Shown here: positions 49,196-55,031 of the stretch, in pieces
How positions within the stretch are numbered: the stretch's first letter is position 1
Layout: every line of letters begins with the position of its first letter
DNA from: Halobacteriales archaeon QS_4_66_20
Lineage (GTDB): Archaea; Halobacteriota; Halobacteria; Halobacteriales; Haloarculaceae
Length of the DNA stretch: 55,031 nucleotides
Assembly: GCA_003021015.1 (NCBI GenBank)
Contig: PXRK01000046.1
Span: 1 to 55,031, forward strand
Direction: 5' to 3'
Program-made: the position numbers and the translations under genes
The notes under the pieces: generated by a model
What the model was told of the DNA's origin: nothing
Seen by the model: only the letters and a program-made list of their open reading frames with translations
Database searches by the model: none

Positions 49196-50826
49196 CAGAA
49201 TCCAGCGACCTGGCCGTCCTTGCGGGGTTCGGTCGCACCCGAGAGCGTGCCATCGTCGTCGCGGACGGCCTCCGCGCCGCCGAACGCCGACGCGGGTTCG
49301 ACCCGGACGTCGTGGCCCTTGCGTGCGAGTTTCGGGGCGACGCCGGCCGGCAGTCGCTCCTCGATGGCGAGGGTGCCGTCGGCACGGTAGCGCCAGCGCG
49401 GCGCGTCCAGCGCGGCCTGCAGCGGCATGTCGTAGTCGACGAGGTTGGCGAGCACCTGGACGTGGCCCTGGGGCTGCATGTACCCGCCCATGACGCCAAA
49501 GGCGAGCCAGTCCGTCTCGTCGAACCGGGCCAGCGCGGGCACGAGCGTGTGGAACGGCCGCTTGCCGGGTTCCAGGCGGTTCGGGTCCGCCGGATCGAGC
49601 GAGAACGAGGCGCCGCGGTTCTGGAGCGCGATGCCGGTGTCGCCGGCGACCAGCCCGCTACCGAAGCCCGCGAAGCGGGAGTTGATGTACGAGACGAGGT
49701 TCCCCTCGTCGTCGGCGACGGTCAGCAGGACCGTGTCGGCGTCCTCGCCGGTCGCGTCGGGCGTCCCGACCGCCACGTCGGTGAGGGCCTCGTCGGGGCT
49801 GAACTCCGCAGCGCGGCGCTGTGCCCAGGATTGTGTGTGTAGCGGCGGCGCCTCCTCGTAGGCGGGGTCGGTGACGTAGTGGTGGCCGTCGGTGAACGCC
49901 AGCTTCATCGCCTCGGCGAAGGCGTGGATGCGCTCGGGGGAGTCGTAGGGGTGCCCGCCTGCGCCGATTTCCTCCGCGATGTTCAGCGCTTCGAGCGCGA
50001 TCTGGCCCTGATTGTTGGGGCCGAGTTCGAACACCTCGCAGCCGCCGTAGGTCGTCGAGATGGGGTCGAGCCACTCCACCTCGAACTCCGCGAGGTCGTC
50101 GACAGTGAGGAAGCCACCATGCGACTGGACTTCCTCGGCGATCGCTTCGCCGATCGCACCCTCGTAGACGACGTCGGCACCCTCCTCGGCGATCCGGCGC
50201 ATCGACTCGCCGAGCTTCGGGAGCGCGACGGGCTGGCCGACGTCAGGGGCCTCACCGTCGAACAGGAACGCCTCGCGCGCGTGGTCGTCCTGGAACAACT
50301 GTTCGGCGTGCTGCCACTGCGCGGAGACGACCTCCGTGACGGGGTAGCCTTCGGTGGCGTACCCGATGGCCGGGTCGAGGACGTCGGCGAGGGTGAGCCG
50401 GCCGAGGCGTTCGACGGTCGCTTCCCAGCCCCGTGCCGTTCCAGGGACGGTGATGGTGTGCGGGCCGGTGTCGGGCATGGCGACGCCCTCGGGATCGGTG
50501 CCGGATTCGTCGCTGTCGTCCGCGACGGTCTCGCGGACGCGCTCGCGAGTCGCTCGCTCGGGGGCGTGGCCGCAGGCGCGCATCGCGCCGGCGTCGCCGT
50601 CGGCGGTCCGGTAGCAGGCGAAGACGTCGCCGCCGAGGCCGGTGCTGGTGGGTTCGACGACGTTCAGTGTAGCGGCGGTCGCGACGGCGGCGTCGAAGGC
50701 GTTGCCGCCCTCGCGCAGAACGGTCGCGCCCGCCTCCGCAGCGAGCGGCTGGCTCGTCGCGACGACGCCGCGGGGGGCGTACACTGTCGACCGGCGGGAA
50801 CTGAAACGATCGAGGTCGGGATCCAT
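49195..50826 (-). CDS. ggt: gamma-glutamyltransferase
   Basis: A 543-residue Ntn-hydrolase. The precursor would cleave itself before the nucleophile Thr in EDADTVLLTVADDEGNLVSY. Upstream signatures are VVATSQPLAAEAGATVLREG, GGNAFDAAVATAATLNVVEP and STGLGGDVF; downstream FAGFGSGLVAGDTGIALQNR and FGVMGGYMQPQGHVQVL are present. It transfers or hydrolyses gamma-glutamyl groups; haloarchaea use gamma-glutamylcysteine rather than glutathione, so that is a plausible substrate. No signal peptide, so likely cytoplasmic. ATG 50826 puts the protein at the normal family length. Confidence 0.92.
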   Translation of the reverse strand: MDPDLDRFSSRRSTVYAPRGVVATSQPLAAEAGATVLREGGNAFDAAVATAATLNVVEPTSTGLGGDVFACYRTADGDAGAMRACGHAPERATRERVRETVADDSDESGTDPEGVAMPDTGPHTITVPGTARGWEATVERLGRLTLADVLDPAIGYATEGYPVTEVVSAQWQHAEQLFQDDHAREAFLFDGEAPDVGQPVALPKLGESMRRIAEEGADVVYEGAIGEAIAEEVQSHGGFLTVDDLAEFEVEWLDPISTTYGGCEVFELGPNNQGQIALEALNIAEEIGAGGHPYDSPERIHAFAEAMKLAFTDGHHYVTDPAYEEAPPLHTQSWAQRRAAEFSPDEALTDVAVGTPDATGEDADTVLLTVADDEGNLVSYINSRFAGFGSGLVAGDTGIALQNRGASFSLDPADPNRLEPGKRPFHTLVPALARFDETDWLAFGVMGGYMQPQGHVQVLANLVDYDMPLQAALDAPRWRYRADGTLAIEERLPAGVAPKLARKGHDVRVEPASAFGGAEAVRDDDGTLSGATEPRKDGQVAGF

Positions 50827-50939
50827 GGCCCCCGATTGGGAGTCTGGCGTAAAAACAGTTGCAGGGACGTTCGGCCAGGACAGGATATCTACGTATAGCG
50901 ACCGTGAGACTACTGATTTGTGTCGAGATATCTTAGGCA

Positions 50940-50957
50940 AATCACGTCCGGGTGTAT
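50940..50957 (+). repeat. Solo right arm of a type G element
   Basis: AATCACGTCCGGGTGTAT matches the right arm at 27176-27193 apart from the first base. No clear left arm is found; a degenerate ATAGCGACCGTGAGACT lies at about 50895-50911. Confidence 0.5.
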
Positions 50958-51000
50958 AGCCGGGGTAACGAATATACTCGCCCGGAGCGGAATGCTACGT

Positions 51001-51135
51001 ATGGTGTCCAAAACCACTCGCGACGAGATGACCTGGTACGAGTGTGACCAGTGTGGACTGATGTTCGACGAGGAGGAGGACGCCAGACAGCACGAACAGA
51101 ACTGCGACGGTGAGGACGCCTCCTACATCCAGTGA
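51001..51135 (+). CDS. small C2H2-type zinc-finger protein
   Basis: A 44-residue protein: MVSKTTRDEMTWYECDQCGL, followed by MFDEEEDARQHEQNCDGED. CxxC and HxxxxC fit a single zinc finger of the DUF7128-like haloarchaeal group; such tiny zinc fingers can be regulators. The ATG at 51001 is preferred over longer frames that run through the repeat arm. Function unknown. Confidence 0.75.
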   Translation: MVSKTTRDEMTWYECDQCGLMFDEEEDARQHEQNCDGEDASYIQ

Positions 51136-51158
51136 CCAGCCGACGCGGTGAGGCGTCG

Positions 51159-51587
51159 TCACTCGTCGGGGACCAGTTCGAACGACCGCTCCTCGAACTG
51201 ATCTTCTTCGAAGACGAACACGCGCCCGTCGACGGCGTCGTGGTCAACCACAATCTCGTCGCGCAGGCCCCCGCCGCGCGCGCGAACGCCGGGGAACAGC
51301 GTCGTCTCCTCGCCCTCGTCGAGGAGGACGCGCCCGACGCCCGAGTCCTCCAGAATCTCGTCCTCGGTCCGCCGCTCGTCGAGGTACACCAGGACGCCGC
51401 TGGTCTCCGAGTCGTCGGTGACGAGCACGTGCACGTCCTTACCGGGGGTCGTCAGGAACTCCCCCTCCGCCGGCGTCGGGACGCCGCGGTAAAGCACCTC
51501 GCGCCCGTCGAGATACTCGACGAGCACGCCGGCGTCGGTCAACTCGACCGCGAGCGTCGCGGGCGGGACGTCCGAGTGGTACGCCAT
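51159..51587 (-). CDS. DUF5796-like haloarchaeal protein
   Basis: A 142-residue acidic, mostly beta protein: MAYHSDVPPATLAVELTDAG, EVLYRGVPTPAEGEFLTTPG, then VHVLVTDDSETSGVLVYLDE and FVFEEDQFEERSFELVPDE at the end. It matches a family of small conserved haloarchaeal proteins (DUF5796 in my memory) without known function. It converges with the small zinc-finger gene and diverges from the shikimate kinase gene. Confidence 0.72.
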   Translation of the reverse strand: MAYHSDVPPATLAVELTDAGVLVEYLDGREVLYRGVPTPAEGEFLTTPGKDVHVLVTDDSETSGVLVYLDERRTEDEILEDSGVGRVLLDEGEETTLFPGVRARGGGLRDEIVVDHDAVDGRVFVFEEDQFEERSFELVPDE

Positions 51588-51734
51588 AGTCCCTGTAGGA
51601 CCGTGGACGGTAAAACGCCGTTCGGTTCGTCACGACTCCCGTGGCGCCGCCCCACCGCGGTCAGCGCTACCCTGGTCGCGGAACTGGCCGTAACCACCAG
51701 GGGTAAGTACGGTGGTGTGTGAAAGGCAGACACG

Positions 51735-52589
51735 ATGGAAGGGCAGGCAGCCGCGCCCGCGGCGGGGACGGTCCTCAACGCGCTGGCGACCGGGACCGGG
51801 TCGGCGTTCGCGATCGACGAGTACGTCACCGCCACGGTCACGCTCGCCGACGAGCCCGGAGTGACGGGTCACATTGCGGGCGTCGAGGACGGGGACACGC
51901 GCCTGATCGAGCGCTGCGTCGAACGCGTCGTCGAACGGGTCGGCGACGGCCAGGGGGGGACAGTTCGCACCGAGAGCGACGTCGCCCCCGCGGCGGGGCT
52001 GAAATCCTCGAGCGCCGCCGCAAACGCGACGGTGCTGGCGACGCTGTCCGCGCTCGACGCGACCGACGCTGTCTCCCGCGAGGAGGCCGCACGGATCGGC
52101 GTGCAGGCTGCTCGGGACGTCGGCGTCACGGTGACAGGCGCGTTCGACGACGCCAGCGCGAGTATGCTCGGGGGCGTGACGGTTACGGACAATGACGGCG
52201 ACGAACTGCTGGCCCGCGAGACCCGCGACTGGGACGTCCTCGTCTGGACGCCGCCCGAGCGGGCCTACAGCGCCGACGCGGACGCCGAGCGCTGTCGCCG
52301 GATCGCGCCGGTGGCCGACCTCGTCGCCGACCTGGCGCTGTCCGGCGAGTTCGAGCGGGCGATGACGGTCAACGGGTTCGCGTTCTGCGGGGCGCTGGGG
52401 TTCTCCGCGGAGCCGCTCGTCGAGGGGCTGGCCGGCGCCGCGGGCGTCTCGCTGTCCGGCACGGGGCCGAGTTTCACCGCAGTCGGCGACCGCGACGCGC
52501 TCGCGGGCGTCCGCGACGTGTGGGCCGAGCGCGGGGGGCGGGCGTGGCTGACGACCACTCAATTGGAGGGAACACTGATCGATGACTGA
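51735..52589 (+). CDS. aroK: archaeal shikimate kinase (GHMP family)
   Basis: A 284-residue GHMP kinase, the archaeal type of shikimate kinase, which is not related to bacterial AroK. The ATP loop appears as DVAPAAGLKSSSAAANATVL (about 81-100) and the C-terminal motif as GVSLSGTGPSFTAV. It phosphorylates shikimate in aromatic amino acid synthesis. The next gene is chorismate mutase, with an eight-base overlap, a well-known haloarchaeal pairing that supports the assignment over homoserine kinase or mevalonate kinase. Confidence 0.93.
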   Translation: MEGQAAAPAAGTVLNALATGTGSAFAIDEYVTATVTLADEPGVTGHIAGVEDGDTRLIERCVERVVERVGDGQGGTVRTESDVAPAAGLKSSSAAANATVLATLSALDATDAVSREEAARIGVQAARDVGVTVTGAFDDASASMLGGVTVTDNDGDELLARETRDWDVLVWTPPERAYSADADAERCRRIAPVADLVADLALSGEFERAMTVNGFAFCGALGFSAEPLVEGLAGAAGVSLSGTGPSFTAVGDRDALAGVRDVWAERGGRAWLTTTQLEGTLIDD

Positions 52590-52920
52590 CCACGACCACG
52601 AGAGGGGCGGCATCGACGCCACCGAGGAGGCGGCCGGCATCGACCCAGCGGAGATGACACTCGACGAACTCCGCGAGGAGATCCGCGACATCGACTACGA
52701 GCTCGTCGAACTGATCGCCAGACGGACGTACGTCGCCGACACCATCGCGGAGGTGAAAGCCGAGAAGGGACTGCCGACCGTCGACGAGGAACAGGAGGCC
52801 CGCGTCATGGAACGCGCCGGCGAAAACGCCGAACAGTTCGACGTCGACGCGAACCTCGTGAAAGCCATCTTCCGCCTGCTGATCGAACTGAACAAGGTCG
52901 AGCAGCGAGAGAAGCGATAG
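52582..52920 (+). CDS. chorismate mutase (AroQ class)
   Basis: A 112-residue protein. After an acidic N-terminal extension of about 25 residues comes the all-helical AroQ fold: ELREEIRDIDYELVELIARR, TYVADTIAEVKAEKGLPTVD and VMERAGENAEQF, ending in VKAIFRLLIELNKVEQ. Conserved Arg (in ARR) and Lys (in VKAEKG) contribute the active site. It converts chorismate to prephenate. Its start overlaps the end of aroK, so the two are translationally coupled. Confidence 0.9.
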   Translation: MTDHDHERGGIDATEEAAGIDPAEMTLDELREEIRDIDYELVELIARRTYVADTIAEVKAEKGLPTVDEEQEARVMERAGENAEQFDVDANLVKAIFRLLIELNKVEQREKR

Positions 52921-53239
52921 CCAAAACTACCCGCTCAGATGCTGTATCGAACGATCAGAAACGATCACTCGTGGTTCTCTGGCTATCAATCGGCAACACC
53001 ATCTGACCGTTCGTTTGTAAACACCACGACTGTCGTCAGGAAGGCCCTGGAGAGAAAGCTCAGGATACCGTTGACTACTCCAAGGACGGCTATGCGACGA
53101 TCCGCCCGAACGAGCGCGGGGATATGGCGGAGCCCCCCGTCCCGATCGACTCTACCAGCGTTCACACTGAATTGACGGCACATATGTGGCGGAACGGTGC
53201 CCTGACCCCACGGGGCTAGCGCGAACTCTCTGGAGGATG
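52921..53239. other. 319-bp gap without a confident gene
   Basis: On the minus strand a 65-codon frame (52986-53183) contains a hydrophobic stretch, AVLGVVNGILSFLSRAFLTT, that could be a membrane helix of a decayed or very small protein. Nothing else supports a gene. No dispersed element is found here. AT content is slightly raised near 52930-53030. Confidence 0.4.
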
Positions 53240-53731
53240 CTACTCGACGTGGATGGTGCCGGTCATGCCCAGGCTCTCGTGGGGGACGCAGACGTAGTCG
53301 TATTGCCCCGCCACGTCGAACGTGTGTTCGTACGTATTCCCCCGGGGGACGAGAGACCCCTCCGGTGATTCGTCTGGACCGTAGCTGGCAAACCCCTCGG
53401 CGTCGACCGGCAGATCCGCTTCGTCGCTGTCATCGGGCCGGCAACAGACGTTGTGGCCGGCACTCGCGAATCCCCAGGTCACGCTCGCGCCAACCTGCAC
53501 CGTCAACTCCGCGGGTTCGAAGACGTTCTGACTATCTGCGCCCGCGATGACGTCGGCGTCGGGAAACGACGGGCCGGAGAGACACCCCGTAAAGCTGCCG
53601 ACGAGACTGGCACCGAGGATCGAGAGTGCTTCGCGCCGACCGACGCGGTTGGGCGTCCACCGATGTTGCATCGGGGGCGGTCCCTGTCCGGAGCAGTCCC
53701 GGTGATGACAGTCGGAGCCGTTCGAAGTCAT
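53240..53731 (-). CDS. blue copper protein (halocyanin/plastocyanin-like)
   Basis: A 163-residue protein begun at ATG 53731, which overlaps the upstream stop codon (ATGA). A Tat-type signal RREALSILGASLVGSFTGC ends in a lipobox-like Cys. The cupredoxin domain has SASVTWG-like and AGHNVCC (copper His), and the C-terminal CVPHESLGM loop with Cys, His and Met. It would be a membrane-attached electron carrier on the outer face. An alternative start at 53671 removes a His/Cys-rich leader. It shares a transcript with the upstream membrane protein. Confidence 0.85.
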   Translation of the reverse strand: MTSNGSDCHHRDCSGQGPPPMQHRWTPNRVGRREALSILGASLVGSFTGCLSGPSFPDADVIAGADSQNVFEPAELTVQVGASVTWGFASAGHNVCCRPDDSDEADLPVDAEGFASYGPDESPEGSLVPRGNTYEHTFDVAGQYDYVCVPHESLGMTGTIHVE

Positions 53732-54336
53732 GCGGTCGGTTCGGCGGGAGTTTCGGATCCGGTAGCTGGAATATCGGCTTTCAAGAGGACGACACCGACA
53801 CCGAGGGTAACCAGGAGGCCGATGATGTCGCCGACGAAGATAGGAACGCCGCTCAGGACCGTCATCCAGAGGGGGAGCAGCGACGCCCAAACCAACAGGA
53901 GAACGCCGATGACTTTCGGATGGATGTCCGTGGCGAGGACGGTGACACCGAACAGCACGAACGCGAGGTTTTTCGTGATGAGTAATACGAACGGGACAAA
54001 CGCCGGGTCAGGATGCCCGGAAATGAGTCCGACTGCTTCGGCGATCCCGACCACGCCAACGAAGGCCCAGCCGATGGCCGGAATCGCCGCCACGACCGCG
54101 GCCGCTCGCGCCAGGTAGCGTCTTTTGGTGGCGAGGGCCGGAAAGAGCCCGATTGTACCGACCATAATGAACGCTTTGCCGATCTGCGCAAAGGTGTTGG
54201 CCTCCGAGAAGGACGTCCCGGTGTAGGTCGTGAGAACCGAGTTTGCGACGAAGACCGCATACAGCGCTCCCCCGACGAGGAACAGTACTGGTGCCTTCGC
54301 TTCAAGCGATTCCAAGTGGCCTGTTTCTGATGGCAT
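53728..54336 (-). CDS. six-helix membrane protein upstream of the copper protein
   Basis: A 202-residue membrane protein with about six helices (APVLFLVGGALYAVFVANSV, AFIMVGTIGLFPALA, AAAVVAAIPAIGWAFVGVVG, FVPFVLLITKNLAFVLFGVT, IGVLLLVWASLLPLWMTVL and IFVGDIIGLLVTLGVGVVL). No named family recognised. It overlaps the blue copper gene by four bases, so they likely work together, perhaps in copper or electron transfer. AT-rich DNA (54340-54400) carries its promoter. Confidence 0.75.
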   Translation of the reverse strand: MPSETGHLESLEAKAPVLFLVGGALYAVFVANSVLTTYTGTSFSEANTFAQIGKAFIMVGTIGLFPALATKRRYLARAAAVVAAIPAIGWAFVGVVGIAEAVGLISGHPDPAFVPFVLLITKNLAFVLFGVTVLATDIHPKVIGVLLLVWASLLPLWMTVLSGVPIFVGDIIGLLVTLGVGVVLLKADIPATGSETPAEPTA

Positions 54337-54479
54337 AGCGCAACGTATGCTGATTGAGGAGTTATAGTTAACCTATATGACATTATAGCAACAGAATTGA
54401 CATTTCGGAAAGTACGTGTCGGCCGGGAAGAGCTCAATGGCGACCGGATTTAACAGCCCCTCCGGTGAACAACAGGTAC

Positions 54480-55031
54480 ATGACCGCCGACGAAACGGCT
54501 GTATCAGGGCTCTCAGCTGACGAAGCATTCGCTCTCGTCGCAGACGAGACGCGTCTGGAGATACTGCGGACGCTGTTCAAGCGCAGCGAGTACGACACGA
54601 TGTCAAACTTCAGCTACCACCTCGACAAACTCGAGGGCCACTTCATCAGTCGAACCGACGAAGGCTACGCCACTCGGCAGACTGGCCGACGAATCGTCGA
54701 GGCCGTTATCTCGGGGACGGTGACTGACGACCCTGTGGTTCATCGGGAACCCACGGACAGAGAGTGTCCCCTCTGTGGGGCTCAAATCGAGATAAGCTAC
54801 CAGCAAGAGCGTGTCGAACTGTATTGTACGGAATGTGCCGGTTTCGTGAGACACGAGGAGTCAGGGGAACAGTTCGACGCCGAGTTCGGTACGCTCGGTC
54901 ACATCTATCTTCCCCCGGCGGGCATCCAGGGACGGACTCCGACGGAGATGCATACTGCCGCTGTAGTCTGGTCGAACTTGGAAGTCCTGGGCACTAGCGC
55001 GGGCGTCTGTTCGCGCTGTTCCGGCCGCATC
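54480..55031 (+). CDS. winged-helix transcriptional regulator (DUF7347/DUF7351-like), truncated by window end
   Basis: An open frame of 184 codons runs off the right edge. Residues 1-75 resemble a winged helix-turn-helix (EAFALVADETRLEILRTLF, NFSYHLDKLEGHFISRTDEG, TGRRIVEAVISG). A zinc-ribbon part follows (ECPLCGAQIEISY and YCTECAGF), and a second Cys pair CSRCSGR lies at the edge. This is the layout of haloarchaeal HTH proteins with a C-terminal DUF7351 domain. The winged-helix part is unusually short (only about 14 residues between LRTLF and NFSYHLD), which suggests loss of one helix. It diverges from the membrane protein gene. Confidence 0.82.
   Translation, partial: MTADETAVSGLSADEAFALVADETRLEILRTLFKRSEYDTMSNFSYHLDKLEGHFISRTDEGYATRQTGRRIVEAVISGTVTDDPVVHREPTDRECPLCGAQIEISYQQERVELYCTECAGFVRHEESGEQFDAEFGTLGHIYLPPAGIQGRTPTEMHTAAVVWSNLEVLGTSAGVCSRCSGRI

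Noticed and set aside
733-50957. The dispersed inverted repeats as ordinary transcription terminators
   Set aside because: Their unit length is fixed near 110 bp, they are nested in one another, they have matching flanking triplets, and some lie in divergent promoter regions, for example 26972-27193. Termination may still be a side effect.

Overview
The window is chromosomal DNA of a haloarchaeon (class Halobacteria). The evidence is the high GC content, strongly acidic proteins, TATA-type rather than sigma-type promoters, Tat-lipoprotein signals, archaeal-only families (NOB1 with zinc ribbon, GHMP-type shikimate kinase, separate GMP synthase glutaminase subunit, TrmB regulators, DUF2070, small haloarchaeal zinc-finger proteins) and a type II tRNA-Ser. 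I cannot name the genus.

Layout. 1-3.6 kb: the end of an unknown gene, a PIN-domain protein and an Lhr-type helicase. 3.7-9.7 kb: acyl-CoA dehydrogenase, a three-gene membrane redox unit (4Fe-4S protein, NrfD/PsrC-like quinol subunit, small membrane protein) with no molybdopterin subunit nearby, and an Mrp/ApbC iron-sulfur carrier. 9.7-10.5 kb: an AT-rich patch with a GNAT acetyltransferase. 10.9-13.5 kb: fumarase, an RHH/PIN toxin-antitoxin pair with a palindromic operator, and an AbrB-type antitoxin whose toxin is reduced to a stub. 13.5-18.3 kb: membrane proteins, Hsp20-like protein, PRC-barrel protein, NOB1, CPBP protease and glucose-6-phosphate isomerase. 18.4-22.5 kb: gluconate dehydratase family enzyme, glucose dehydrogenase and TrmB. 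These are the first steps of the semi-phosphorylative Entner-Doudoroff pathway with a likely regulator, and a TrmB-like site lies in front of the dehydratase. 22.6-26.8 kb: universal stress protein, aldo/keto reductase and membrane proteins. 27.4-41.4 kb: a sugar island with a complete CUT1-type ABC importer, a GH13 alpha-glucosidase, a second TrmB-type regulator, a GH68 fructosyltransferase and a GH32 fructosidase with an extra N-terminal domain. It is interrupted by a TnpB insertion sequence carrying one nonsense codon. This set suggests sucrose or fructan use. 41.5-55 kb: small membrane proteins, a DUF192 lipoprotein, an acetolactate-synthase-like enzyme, tRNA-Ser(CGA), a DUF2070 protein that looks split, GuaAA, gamma-glutamyltransferase, shikimate kinase and chorismate mutase, a blue copper protein and a partial winged-helix regulator.

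The most unusual feature is a dispersed family of short intergenic elements, about 20 copies or fragments, mostly 110-112 bp with an 82-bp subgroup. Each begins ATA and ends TAT. The 18-bp terminal arms follow the pattern ATA-N9-GTGAYT (with a few variants). The nine variable bases differ between copies but match between the two arms of one copy. Nine copies are flanked by a matching 3-bp TNA direct repeat, three show one element inserted in another, and five element ends fall exactly on the stop codon of a neighbouring reading frame. They look like miniature transposable elements whose arms have co-varied. No matching transposase is in the window.
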